Translations under genes and position numbers: made by a program | Source of the DNA: Acorus gramineus | Taxonomy: Eukaryota; Streptophyta; Magnoliopsida; Acorales; Acoraceae | Length of the DNA: 64,000 nucleotides | Assembly: GCA_030737835.1 (NCBI GenBank) | Contig: JAUJYN010000013.1 | Span: 832,366 to 896,365 of the forward strand | Direction: 5' to 3' | Shown: positions 1 to 11,390 of the stretch, in pieces | Position numbering within the stretch: the stretch's first letter is position 1 | How the letters are laid out: each line of letters opens with the position of its first letter | Notes under the pieces: model-generated | What the model saw: only the letters and a program-made list of their open reading frames with translations | The model's database searches: none | What the model was told of the DNA's origin: nothing

Positions 1-463
1 GCGTGGACTGACAAAAAATCAGTTTGGATCCATGATTGGGACACCCTTATTATGGAAATCAAAGGGTTACATTGAAAAAGATATGTTTTGGGTGCATTTG
101 AAAACGCCAGGAAAATTTGTGTAGTTCAATGTAAGAAGTGTGGGGCAGTGTAGACATGGAAACTGGGATTCCGTTCAGATTGCGGTGAGATATTTCTAGT
201 TTCCTCATAGCTGAATCCATCCCGCATTAGGTCCAAACAGAGCTTAAGTGTAACATTTTTCTTCATTCAATGAAGTCTAACTCATTCCAAAAATAGGACT
301 GCAAATAATAATAATTGTATGTGAATGTGAAAGAATTGTGTAAACCTTATGTAGTATAATAGATAAGGGTTATTTAGTTTCCAACCCCTTGAAAACATGT
401 AAATTATTTAAAAAAAAAAATTACAAAAAATGAATTGATTAAAAATCTCTTACAAAGTTATTA
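1..463. other. Intergenic, no gene seen
   Basis: AT-rich DNA with short A and T runs. No reading frame with recognisable similarity and no clear repeat boundary is visible. Confidence 0.6.
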
Positions 464-1372
464 CGCCCCTGTTTGGATTGAGGAATTGAGTTATTCTGGA
501 TAGATAACTATGACAGTATAGATAACAATTCTATATGAATAAGAGATTTTCTGTCTGGTTATATTTTTTTTATTCTCATTGAAAAACGTAAGAATAAAGG
601 TTGAATTGTTTGGTTGATTAAGAATAAAATATAAATAAGGTGTAAAAGTTGATTTAACATGTGGGCCCTATTAATGTATAAGAGGTGTTGATAGGTGATT
701 TGATGTGATGAGATGTGTTTTTTTTTTAATTTGTAGGTGGGCCTCACTTATCCATAGGAACAGATAAACTAAGTATAGCTTATCCGGACCCCCATTTGAA
801 ACGGGGATAAGTTTTATTCTACGGTATGCATTTATCCGAGCATAAGTGAGTATAAATAAGGATAAAGGGATTTTGTGTTTGGCTGTATTTTGAATTATTT
901 TCGTTGGTAAACGTAAGAATAAATGTTTTATTGTTGGGTAAAATTCAAATAAAGTATGGATAATGATTTATAAAAGGTAAAAAAATAATGATAATTGATT
1001 TGACATGTGATTTATAAGAGGTGGTGACAGTTGATTTGACAGTGGGCCCACATATTCTTTGGGTGGAATAACCTAGAATAACTTTAATTCCAAGTGTTGA
1101 TTGGAATCCATGTACCACTTTATCAGGGCTTATTCTGGCATACTTTATCGGGGTTATCCGAGGTAAACAAACACCCCAAAATATTTATCTGGGGTTATCC
1201 GGGAACAAACAGGGGAAGAGTTACTTAGAATTGTTATACTTTCTTATACTCGTTTAAACTGGCTTAGTAATACCAAGTTGTACTCTGTAAACAAAAAGTT
1301 ATTTTCTCTATCCATTCTTACATCACCCTTATACCCCCTTATACTCCCTTAACCCCTGATCCAAACGGGGGG
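464..1372. mobile_element. Composite of Tourist-like MITE copies
   Basis: The left edge carries CGCCCCTGTTTGG directly after TTA (461-463). A matching inverted end, ACAAACAGGGG, lies near 1205-1215, with another TTA at 1221-1223. A further end, CCAAACGGGGGG followed by TTA, closes at about 1372. Two diverged copies of the same internal sequence lie side by side at about 540-800 and 860-1100; both contain a Toll of shared words such as AACGTAAGAATAAA and a stretch ending in GTGGGCCC. The same family is found at 54780-55225, where the ends and TAA duplication are clear. The composite could be two or three nested insertions; exact joints are uncertain. Confidence 0.6.
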
Positions 1373-1884
1373 TTAGGGTTATTTAGTTTTCACCTCCTCC
1401 TAAACATATAGATTATTAAAAAAAACACTTTAAAAAAATAACAATATTATTATAAGATCATTTTAAGTTGTGGATTTCCTTCGCAAAAAGTCCATGTCTC
1501 TTCTGTTATTGAAACCATCAAAAAATGATACACACAAAATTATCTCCTTAAATGCGGGGGTTTCCATTATAGCTCATCAACCAAATGATTCACCTATTAA
1601 TTAATACCCGTAGGTTGTAGATCATTCATTTATATATTAAACACAAATACATAAATGACATGATATGTTTGATACGAAATTGGTCCGATTGGTATGCAAT
1701 GGTATATAAAATGATATGATTGCTATGTGCGTGGTCTAAAATAGAATAAAATGACTTGATTGGTACAAAATGGTATAAATGGAATAGAATGATTAGATGA
1801 TACAAAATAGCGTGATTGGTATACGAAATGATGTTATATTACATGACTCAAAATTTGTATGGATGGTAAGAAATGGTGGGGAAG

Positions 1885-2029
1885 GGTTTTTAAATAATTT
1901 GTCTATTTATAGAATGGGTGGAAACTAAATAATTATGTGTACTTAGAGGGGTCCTAAGATAATAATGTATTTTTGAAGGGGGTTTTAAATAATTTGTCTA
2001 TTTAAAAGGGTGGGAACTAAATAACCCTA
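1885..2029. repeat. Diverged tandem duplication, period about 95 bp
   Basis: The word TAAATAATTTGTCTATTTA occurs at about 1891 and again at about 1986, each followed by a related GGGTGG(A)AACTAAATAA segment. The surrounding 1373-2593 stretch is AT-rich and holds no recognisable gene. Confidence 0.6.
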
Positions 2030-2593
2030 TGTTTAGGTTTTTTTTTTTTTAAAATGTAGTAATAACTTTGTAAGTGATTAAGAATCAAATCTCTTTTTAT
2101 AGGAGGTAGGCCTGTCAATTAATCTAGTCAAGACCCATACCCAACTTAATCCAGATTTGATTACATGTGTAACATACCTAACCCGATTTGGATCTGACCC
2201 GATGGACTCAAATATACAAACAGGTCGGGTTAGGGTCCACCCGACTTGATTATGTGGACTCAAGACCCGACTGTTATATATATAAGGTCATATGTTATTA
2301 GGCTATTCGTATTAGTTGACTCATAATTTTGTATCTACTCATTTACCAAGTTTTAACTTCTTTATTTTTTTATCCATAACATTTTGACCCAATTTCTAAC
2401 CAGCCCATTTACTGAAATATTGAATAACCTAACTTTTTTTTCTCTCTCTCAGTCTCTAACTCGTTTTGTGGCTGCCTCCAATTATGATGGGTGAATGGAG
2501 GAAATTATAATAAAATTTGATTAGGTGGATTAACCCAATTTCAGAAATTCAATATTCCGAATACCTAGAATAGTTATATGGACCTCCTTATTC

Positions 2594-5500
2594 TAGGGCC
2601 GTCTCTTTTGTTAGGCATATTAGACAATTACATAAGGCCTCCAAATGCATCAAGACCCTTAATTTTTTTATATTTATAAGTAGGTCTAGATATTGATCAA
2701 TAATAGCTTCACACATTGCCATAAAAAATTACTTTTTTTTTTAAAAAAATTAATTAATAGTAATGTTGATAAGGTTAAAAAATAATGAATAAAAATTTGG
2801 CAACATTTATCTAAAAAATAGCAAATAAAGTTACATGACCAATAGGATTAAAATGTTTTTTTGACTCCCAAAAAAAGGGGATTAATGTGAAATGGCAAGT
2901 TTAAAAAACTGTCATTTCTCTTCTTTTATTCTTCACTATATTTCTTTTCTACAGTAACAAAATTCTTCTCACTCCATCTCTTTCTTCTTAATATCAAAAC
3001 CTCTCTACACTTCCTGTTTGTTGTGGACTAAAAAAAAGCTCTGTGACGTGTAGACAATAACAAGGAACAAGGCCTTCTTCTATTTGATAATCAGGTTTTA
3101 TTGTTTCAACTTTTCATTTTTTATTTCGTTTTAGTTATTTTACAATTTATTTTAAGTAGTGATTATTTTTATATTTTAGTTTTAATGTCGACTAGAAAAT
3201 ATGCATCTGGTTATGAAAAACTTTAAAAAAATAGAAAAATAGAAAAGTTAATTGAATTTCAAAAAGGATCCCTAGATAAATTTGTTACTAGCAATACACA
3301 AAATCAATAGAAATTAAAAATGAAAATCTCACAAATGAAAATGAAATTAATCAAGAAGACTTAGAAAATAATAAATAACAGAACTTGAAAATAACATAGA
3401 AAGTAATCATAATGATGATGCTCATACATTTAATGTAACAACTCTTGAAGATGAACCTGTAGAAATATTAGAAAAAAATAAAAATATAAATGATGTGCTT
3501 GAATATATTTCTACAAATATATATGACCCAGGAAAACGGAAAATTATCAATTCAAAATCAAGAAATTTATTGGTAGAAAAAGGTCCAATCAGGGATAATG
3601 ATATAATTTTCCCTAAAGATGAGAACTCTAGGCATTTTTCAACTACACATTACATACGGATATTATCAAATGGGGAGAAGCATGATAGAAAATGGCTTGT
3701 TTTTTTCCAAAGATTTGGATACGGTATTTGTTTTTGTTGCAAGTTATTTAATTCAAAACCTAGTATAAATCAACTAACTAATGAAGGAACTAATGAGTGG
3801 AAAAATCTTAGTACCAAGCTTAAAAGTCATGAAACAACCAATGAACATATTACTAACATAAATACTTGGATTGATTTAGAAATAAGATTGTTAAGAAATA
3901 AAACAATTGATAAAAATGTCCAAGTATAAATTAATAAAGAGAAAGAACATTGAAAAAAAATATTGTTAAGAATTATAGCGGTAGTAAAGAATCTTAGTAA
4001 AAATAATTTAGCATTCCGGGCGAAAAATGAAAAGATCTATCAAGAAAATAATGAGAATTTTTTAAGTTTGATTGAAATGATGATAGAATTTGATCCAATA
4101 ATACAAGAATATATTCAGCGTATTCAAGATGGAGAAATCCATAATCATTATCTTGGACATAATATACAAAAATGATTTGAAACATTTGTTAGCAAATGAA
4201 ATTAAAAGTAATATTATTAAAAAAATTAAAGAAGCAAAACATTTTTCAATTATACTTGATTGTACCCCGGATGCAAGCCATTAAGAACAACTGTCTTTAA
4301 TTTTATGTTGTGTGGATATTTCAATTAAGTCCAATAAAAATAGAAGAATATTTTATAGAATTTTTAGAGGTAGATGATACTACTAGAAAAGGTCGTTTGA
4401 ATGAAATTATAAATGCTATAAAAAATCTTGAACTTGGTATTAATGATATACGAGTGTAAGGATATGATAATGGGTCTAAAATAAAAAGAAACAACAAAGT
4501 GTACAAAACAGACTTCTTCATATAAATCCTAAAGCATTTTATACATCATATGGTTGTCATAACCTTAACCTTGTACTATATGATATGGCTAATTCTTTTC
4601 CCAAAGCTATATATATCTTTCTTCGGAGCAGTGCAACGTTTATATTCATTGTTTGCTTCTTCTACAAGGAGACGAAATTTTTTACAAGATAATGTGTCTG
4701 GTCTAATTCTTAAGTCATTATCACAAACATGTTGAGAAAGTCGGCATTGAAAGTGTTAAAGCAATAAAATACCAAGCTCCACAAATAAGAAACCATTTTA
4801 TTAGAACTAGCAAAAACAAGTGAAGACCCTAAGACAAAAGGTGAAGCTAATTGTTTAGCAACTCATGAGATTGAAAGTTTTGAATTTTTATTAGGGATCA
4901 CTATTTGGTATGATATATTGTTTGCTATTAAATATTATGAGTAAAAATTTACAATAAAAAAACATGCATTGATGTTGCCATATAGGTCATTAAAAGGTTT
5001 AGTTTCTTACTTTAAAAAATATAGAGAAGATGGATTTATATCTGCTGTGATTTCGTCTAAAGGGATTGCAACAAAAATGGAAATAGAATCTATATTTCGT
5101 GAAAAACGTATAATTCATAGAAAAAAACAATTTGACGAGAATGCTAATAACAAGAAAACACAATCCACTAAAGAATCTTTTAGGATTGATTATTTCTTCT
5201 ATATTGTAGATCATGCTATTTCTTTCATTCAAAATAGATTTGAACAATTTTAGATATATGAAATTTTTTTTTGTTTTTTATTCAATTTCAAAAAATTAAA
5301 ATCACTAGATGATGATAGTTTGCAACAAAATTGTCTTAATCATGAAAGCTTTCTCAAACATGATATTACTTCTGATATTGATGATTTAGATTTATTTTCA
5401 TAAATAAAAGTTTTGAAAGAAGTTTTACAAATAGAAGACATATTAAATTACATAAAAAGATTAGATTTTTTTCCAAATGCATGTATTGCTTATAGAATTT

Positions 5501-5822
5501 TATTAACAATACCAGTTACCGGCTGCTTCTTTAGAAAAAAAAAATTCAAAATTAAAATTGATAAAATCATACCTAAGATCAACAATGTCACAGAAAAGAT
5601 TAAATGAATTAGCTATTTTATCAATTGAAAAAGAGATGTTAGCTAAATTTGAATATAAAAACTTAATTAGTACTTTTGCATCCCAAAAGGCTAGAAGAAT
5701 AATTTTTAAGTAAAAATTAATAATTAAAAAATTAAAAAAAATATCATTTAATTAATAATTAAATATAAAAAATTATACTTAAATTGGAGCCTTAAGCCTC
5801 ATAATATATCGAGCTGGCCCTG
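2594..5822 (+). mobile_element. Decayed hAT-family DNA transposon with target duplication
   Basis: The left end TAGGGCCGTCTC and the inverted right end CAGGGCCAGCTC (read on the minus strand) form a short terminal inverted repeat. The similarity resumes further in (AGGCCTCCAA against AAGGCTCCAA). The element is flanked by CCTTATTC (2586-2593) and CCTTATTT (5823-5830), an 8-bp duplication with one mismatch, the size expected for hAT elements. The interior carries remnants of a zinc-finger hAT transposase. The 5' third (about 2600-3180) and the last 100 bp are AT-rich non-coding DNA. Confidence 0.88.
3185..5713 (+). pseudogene. hAT transposase remnant (TTF-type zinc finger / DUF4371 class)
   Basis: Pieces of one plus-strand protein can be followed across several stops and frameshifts. 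Near 3185 there is a start with a Lys-rich N-terminus typical of ZMYM1-like hAT proteins. At 3495-3929 a TTF-type zinc-finger segment includes WLVFFQRFGYGICFCCKLF, then a TNEHITN stretch. At 3963-4175 a DUF4371-like segment starts with NNLAFRAKNE. Near 4240-4320 the catalytic-core region [12 protein letters not shown] (first acidic residue kept) is followed by a stop. The C-terminal dimerisation region (about 5500-5713) contains SQKRLNELAILSIEKE and ends at TAA 5711-5713. The frame is broken at least five times, so no functional transposase can be made. The family call is firm; the exact start is not. Confidence 0.85.
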
Positions 5823-6189
5823 CCTTATTTCATGTTATTTTGACATATATATCAATACTAATTTACCCTATCCACCCGTATAGTTTAACACGGATTTCTC
5901 AACTTACACATTCTATAGCTATTAGTTACTAATCTTACTTCTCTAGAAGACTATTACCACCATGCACCTAACCATCAATACCAAAAAAAAAAAAGGTAAT
6001 CACACACATCATGTCATAAAGAACACTATATCCATAACAACATTACTTATTACAATGAGTTACACAATGCCTTCATAGACCCTTGGAACAATGAAACAAT
6101 AAAGAACCCTATATCCATATACATAACACATAAGTTTCCATGACAGGAGCCAATTCACAGAACAGAGAATACCATCTCCAACTCCAACA

Positions 6190-6597
6190 TCAAGCATAGC
6201 TGCACATCCCATAACGACAGTAGCTCCCCTTCTTGCACTTGTTGTTGCATCCCCCACAGTGGTTCCTATCATACATCAGGCTCACACACTGTCCCTTGCA
6301 GCACCCCTCCCCGTATCTGCACCTCCTCCCGCACTGCCCACAGTTGAGGTTGTCTGTCATCACGTTCACGCACTGCTTCCTGCAGCAGTCTGGCATCTGG
6401 CTTCCCTGCCCCCGGCATATCCTCGGGAAGATGTCGCAAGTCGCCGGAGCCCTCGGGTTCGTCTGCACAAGGAAACGACTTCTGGTACTTGTATAATTGT
6501 CTTCTTCTTCTACTTCTTGTGAGGTTTCAAAGGCAAGGTTAACGGATATGAGAATCACTAGTGACATGACAAACAGGACTTTCTTCACAGATTCCAT
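6190..6597 (-). CDS. STIG1-like cysteine-rich secreted protein, copy A
   Basis: A single-exon gene for 135 residues. It is a member of the stigma-specific STIG1 family, small apoplastic proteins known from floral organs. Residues 1-23 look like a signal peptide (MESVKKVLF then a hydrophobic run). Residues 24-50 form an acidic spacer. The STIG1 domain fills residues 54-135 with 16 cysteines, including PDCCRKQC, LNCGQCGRRC, EGCCKGQC and NHCGGCNNKC. Length and layout match the family. The start is the first ATG before the signal peptide, about 125 bp downstream of a TATA box. The protein is about 90% identical to copy B, with nearly all differences in the signal peptide and spacer. Its exact role and expression cannot be read from the sequence. 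Confidence 0.93.
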   Translation of the reverse strand: MESVKKVLFVMSLVILISVNLAFETSQEVEEEDNYTSTRSRFLVQTNPRAPATCDIFPRICRGQGSQMPDCCRKQCVNVMTDNLNCGQCGRRCRYGEGCCKGQCVSLMYDRNHCGGCNNKCKKGSYCRYGMCSYA

Positions 6598-6720
6598 GAT
6601 GAAAATGGGTTGTGTTAAAGTGTCTGTTGGGGTAGAGGAGGAGATTATTTTGAGGGAGATAGGGCCTTTGTTTCTTGAGAAGGTGAAAGTGTGTGTGAGA
6701 GATGGGTAAGGCTTGATGGG

Positions 6721-6729
6721 CTATTTATA
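6721..6729 (-). promoter_or_regulatory. TATA box of STIG1 copy A
   Basis: TATAAATAG on the minus strand, about 125 bp before the ATG. The same box with the same flanking sequence lies upstream of copy B, so core promoter and gene were duplicated together. Confidence 0.75.
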
Positions 6730-7679
6730 GGCGTATTTCAGCGGCATTATATGTCAAACAGTGTATAGGAAGTTAGGCCTCTTGATGGAATTTAATAAGT
6801 GGGTGATAAAGCAATATAAAGCTTAACAAACGAAACAAGCATACAAATTACCCAGAGAAAATATATATATGTACAACAATCATCGGCTTAGATATAATAT
6901 TATCCATACATAGTCATATATCCAGTTTAATTGGTGAGCTAGTCAACTTTCTTTAGCAATATTTGCAAGGTTATATATGTTGCATTTCAAACTTTCATTT
7001 GACTTGACTTTACATTGTTTGTGCCTGATTTCTTACATTCGAACAATTTGTGGCTCATACCCTAACCGAGCTAGCTGTACAGCTGTTTTTTCTTTCTTTT
7101 TCTTTTTGTTGCAATTCTGGGGGGCTGATTAAATTCTAGGTTATTATATAAATATTTAATTTGTAGACGTGCGATATTCGTGTTGGTGTTTTGTTTTGAC
7201 CGATTTTTCATCAAAACTGGCTATAAGCAAGAGCATGTTTGTTTGTTAGTATCCACGTATTTATACATTTTTAATAATAAATACATATCTGTAAACATGT
7301 GTGAAAATATAAATAGCATTGTATATGACATTATGACATGAGCTCATCATATATGTCGAGGACAGCTGAACAGGTTCATGAAAACACTACCATCTCAATC
7401 TGGTCACACAATAGATGAGCCAATAATGATTATATGTATAGTAGGAACATATACTCTTTGTATATGTGTATACCAATAAAAAATAAAAATAATGATTAAA
7501 TGTATAGTAGGAACACATACTCTTTGACCAGTTATTACCATGCATGCAAAAAGCTGATATGGGAGGAAATGTTGCCATCCTACCGAGCCAAGTTTACTCG
7601 CTGGCTTGAATAAATACCATGTGCCACCTAATATTAAAATCCAAGCCAAAATAATTTTGAAAACAAGGTATTAAGAATT

Positions 7680-7985
7680 TTTTTTAAAAATCATATGAAA
7701 CTAGTATTAAATAATACCACATTAAAAATTTAGTGAAGCATATACATCGTTAGATGATGTATATTCTCCCACTCCCCGTTAAATTTTTTTATTGCAGTTA
7801 CCAAAAATTGATTCATTCAACACGAAATGGAGATATATACGCTTTTTATCAAAATATATATTTCATTAGATGATGTTTAGTATTTAAAAAAAATTGAAAA
7901 TATATGTGATATGTGTTTTGGACTGTAAAAATGATTTAATGTAACATTTTTCTAATAAGATAGTCATTTTGTTTTAAAGTTGGTG
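7680..7985. repeat. Dispersed AT-rich repeat
   Basis: Contains GCATATACATCGTTAGATGATG and, further on, CATTAGATGATG and TTTTGGACTGTAA-type words. Similar word pairs occur at about 29735-29830 and about 62655-62745, suggesting a small non-coding repeat family. Boundaries are not resolved. Confidence 0.45.
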
Positions 7986-9335
7986 ATAGTGACCCGTATA
8001 ATATTTCCCCTTATGAAAATGGATTATTCAATAAAAATGTGCCACTATAATAAGGAAAATTTTAGGAACATATATTATTGCTGTCTCTTTTAATTTCCAT
8101 TCTATAATATGTTTAGGCATTTTTAGAAGAGATATATACTAATCTAATGAGTAACATGCCTTTTACTATATATATGTAGAATTAATTGAATGTTTACATT
8201 TTTTACATTTTCCTAATCGAGCTAGTATAATTTTAATATATTTGATCAGAGAAAAGTGGAGACTATAAGAATGATTGAGTGTATTAGTATTCTCGGGCGA
8301 TACTTGGCATCATTTGAAATATATATGGAGTATGTATCTTTTTTAATTTCAAACGAGATACACATGTATACACTCTAATGGATTGAAAATAAATGTACTT
8401 ATTTGCGCATAAAGAATCACATATTTCATTAAAGGGCGTTAATACACTTGATCATTTATGTACTCCTGACTCAATATATATGAAATCTCTTATAGATTAT
8501 ATACTCTACTATATGAGTATATAGTCTATTGGAGGAAATGTCCGTAAATAGATATGGCACGGGTTCAATTCATTCGGACATATATTCTTTTTTGTAGATG
8601 TACATATACTGTGTTGGTCAATTATATACTTAAAAACTTCAAATTATTTGGACTATAAAAGTAGCTAGTGGAATGTCTAAGTGTAACTTTTTTTTTTTCA
8701 TTTAACCAAGTGTATAACTCGTTCAAAAAATAGAATTCCAATTTAAGTCAATGTAAAAGAATTGTGTGTAATCCTTCCCTTCCATAGAAAATAAATAGTT
8801 ATTCCACAGGCCAATGCTCGAAAAAACAAAAGTGGAAAAAACCCTCATGGGCTGGTTCGTGGATTTTAGTCCTACTGTTTGTTTGTGACCTAGTGATGAT
8901 ACAAATTGTAGTTGTCATAGTCAGTGGGATAGATTTGTCCCATTATATTTAACTTTAATGCACTTATACTTCATTATCATAATGTATGAGATTTTATCAT
9001 AGTATATGATTCAATTTTTTTTTTAATTTTTTCACCATGAAAAAAAATATATTAATGTATCTTAGTATATATTTCATTTCATATAATAGTATGTACTTCA
9101 AATAGTAAGTGTATGATTTAAAAAAAATATAATAGTATGTACTTCAAATAGTGAGTGTATGATTTAAAAAAAAAATAGAATTGATTGAGGCTGCAATGTG
9201 GACTGCGTATATCTTTTTCCTTAATTTTAGAGCTCTGATCATCCCATTGTAGTAAGTGTGATAGATTGCCTCCCAAACATCCCATATTACTATGCTAGTT
9301 TCTCTACATTTTGTATATTTGTTTAGTATTCCCAA
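7986..9335. other. AT-rich intergenic DNA
   Basis: No gene seen. A 46-bp tandem duplication lies at about 9083-9174, marked by AATAGTATGTACTTCAAATAG at 9085 and again at 9131. Confidence 0.6.
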
Positions 9336-9594
9336 ATGTCGATTTATATGAAAAAAACGGACTTGAAACCCTTGCGGCGGGTGGTTCCCTTGCGGTGGTG
9401 GCTGCTACTACCATCTTCAGCCGGTGCTTCCCCATGGCATTGGACAGTGGCCCTGCTCCCTCTGACGGTAAGCTTTCCCCCCTCTGAATGGTTCGTCTTC
9501 TGTTGCATAGATCGAATTCGAGCCATCCCTAAATACTCGTTCTCCTCCCCCTTGGGGAGGGGGTACCACTGACAGCATTTTCCAAGCATTCAAC

Positions 9595-11390
9595 ATGAAA
9601 TTGAAGGTTTTGCAAGAAGTTCCATCAGACCCATCGATCCCTATTCCCAGTTCATCCATTCCTTCAAACCCCTCACTTTCTCCTGTGTCGTTGCCTCTTT
9701 CATCCACCCCCTCCATGAATCCCCCTCTTCCTCCTGGTGGTGGAACCAATGTTAACCCTGCCCGAGGCCAATCAACTCTAAGGAAACAGAGAAAAGCTAT
9801 ATATGTTCCTCCCCCATCAACCACTCAGTATTTTCAGAGTTGGGAATCTCTGTTTGCAGCAGTAATCCTTCTTGCGAAGATCGGCTCACTCCGCTACATT
9901 GAACCATGTATTGATGGCCAGAATGTGGTGGTTGCCCTAAATCCATCGACATATGAGAAAATTGTCAAACGCTGGAATCAAGCAATAGTTGGCTATGTCA
10001 TCGAAAAGATCCCCGTTTTCATTCCCTTTCTACAGTTCCTGAAGATATTATGGAAGCCAAAGGGGAGATTCATCTTCTTCTCCACGGTAATGGGTTTTTC
10101 ACAGTTAGGTTTAACTTATTTGAAGACCTCAACTCAGTTTTGGAAGGAGGACCATGGACCATGGATCATCGACCGTTCATTCTTCGCAAGTGGACTCCAA
10201 ATGTAAGGATGGAGCAGGGGAGACTAAGTAGTATACCGGTATGGATTCGCCTTCCCAACCTTCCTCTCCATTTGTGGGAGGAGGAATGTCTAAGCCGCAT
10301 TAGAAGCATCATTGGGGTTCCATTATATGCTGACTCAGCCACGTTAAAATGCAGTAGAGCGTCTTACACTCGCATTTGCGTTGAGGTGCAAGCAACTACA
10401 GCTCTCCTGGACTCAGTCTTGGTGGATATCGCTCCTGGCCATAGAGAATCGTTCAAGATTGACTATGACTGGAAACCCATAGCTTGCAATCACTGTCAAA
10501 CTTTTGGACATGATGATGCTTGTTGCATATTGAAACCAACCACAAACAAATTAGGTCTAGAAGCCAAAGAGGACAAGGCAACCACAAAGGCAGCTCAATC
10601 AAAAGGTAAAGAGAAAGTCAGAGAACAATGACAATGGAAAGAGGTTCAGAGGAATCCTACAAAACAGGGGAACAAGCTGTTAGTAGATGCAATTAAAGCT
10701 TGTCCATCTTCGTCCGGTCCAATCAGCAAGGGCATCTCCTCCCCCAACCAATTCACTGCTTTACAGGAAACAGGTGAAACATTGGCATTGAACTTAGAGT
10801 CAGAAGAGATTGAAGTTCACCACGCAAAGGATGCATCAAATCAAACAGTTCAAGACTTATCCTCAGGACACGCTATTAATCCAACCTTGACACCAACAAC
10901 ATCTAGTCCCTCCACAAAAGACCCAATTTTGGACTTGGTTGAGCATGAACCACAGGGGGACATAAATTGTCAGGCCACAGGGGACATCTCATCTGATCCC
11001 AAAGGAACAAGCATGGCTCAAACAGAAGAAAGAATAGTAATTGATCTGTCAACCTTAAAAGAGGATGGCAAGGGAAAAAGTCCCGCTATTTCGGCCAGTG
11101 CAAATGGGGTTAAAACTCCCAAAGTTGAAAGAAAAGGAATGAATGATGGAAATTCGGTTGACAAGGAGGTTCCTTCTAGCGTTGCCCCAGTCTCTCGAAT
11201 CGAGAAGCATTGCTCCAATACCCTTCCACCAAAATCCAAAAAGAGAGGAAAAAAGCCTCCACCCATAATTGGAAATCAAGAAGTTATCACATCACTAGAA
11301 GATAGCAATGTGCAACAAATCTCTACACGTAGTCACACCCCAACGGGGGGGGGGGGGGGGGGGGGGCTAACTCTTTTCAAACTGTTTAAA
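9595..11390 (+). pseudogene. LINE ORF1 (DUF4283 and zinc knuckle), broken
   Basis: The N-terminal part (9595 to about 10035) is Pro/Ser-rich, then enters a DUF4283-like region (SLRYIEPCIDGQNVVVALNP, KRWNQAIVGYVI). A frameshift near 10030-10045 moves the protein into the frame of 10050-10631. There the domain continues (HLLLHGNGFFTVRF, GPWTMDHRPFILRKW, IPVWIRLPNLPLHLW) and a CX2CX4HX4C knuckle (CNHCQTFGHDDACC) follows. A TGA at 10629-10631 interrupts the frame, which then runs on to a low-complexity acidic/Ser-rich tail up to the G-tract at 11345. Family knowledge: ORF1 proteins of this group bind nucleic acid. Confidence 0.85.
11345..11366 (+). repeat. Homopolymer of 22 G
   Basis: An uninterrupted run of about 22 G between the end of LINE ORF1 and the start of ORF2. 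The length may be affected by sequencing error. It lies only about 24 bp before the probable ORF2 ATG (11390). Confidence 0.9.

Larger units (their letters stand above)
6090..7665 (-). repeat. Segmental duplication unit A around STIG1 copy A
   Basis: This block aligns collinearly with 19505-20935. Matching landmarks run from the 3' flank (AACAATAAAGAA near 6097 and 19512), through the coding region and the TATA region (AAGGCTTGATGGGCTATTTA near 6709 and 20102), to CCTAACCGAGCT (about 7063 and 20501). They end at ATTAAAATCCAAG (about 7632 and 20904). Beyond 7665 the two flanks diverge. Confidence 0.88.

Noticed and set aside
9417-9824. 135-codon minus-strand frame over LINE ORF1
   Set aside because: Antisense of the Pro/Ser-rich ORF1 N-terminus; the sense strand carries the DUF4283 and knuckle motifs.
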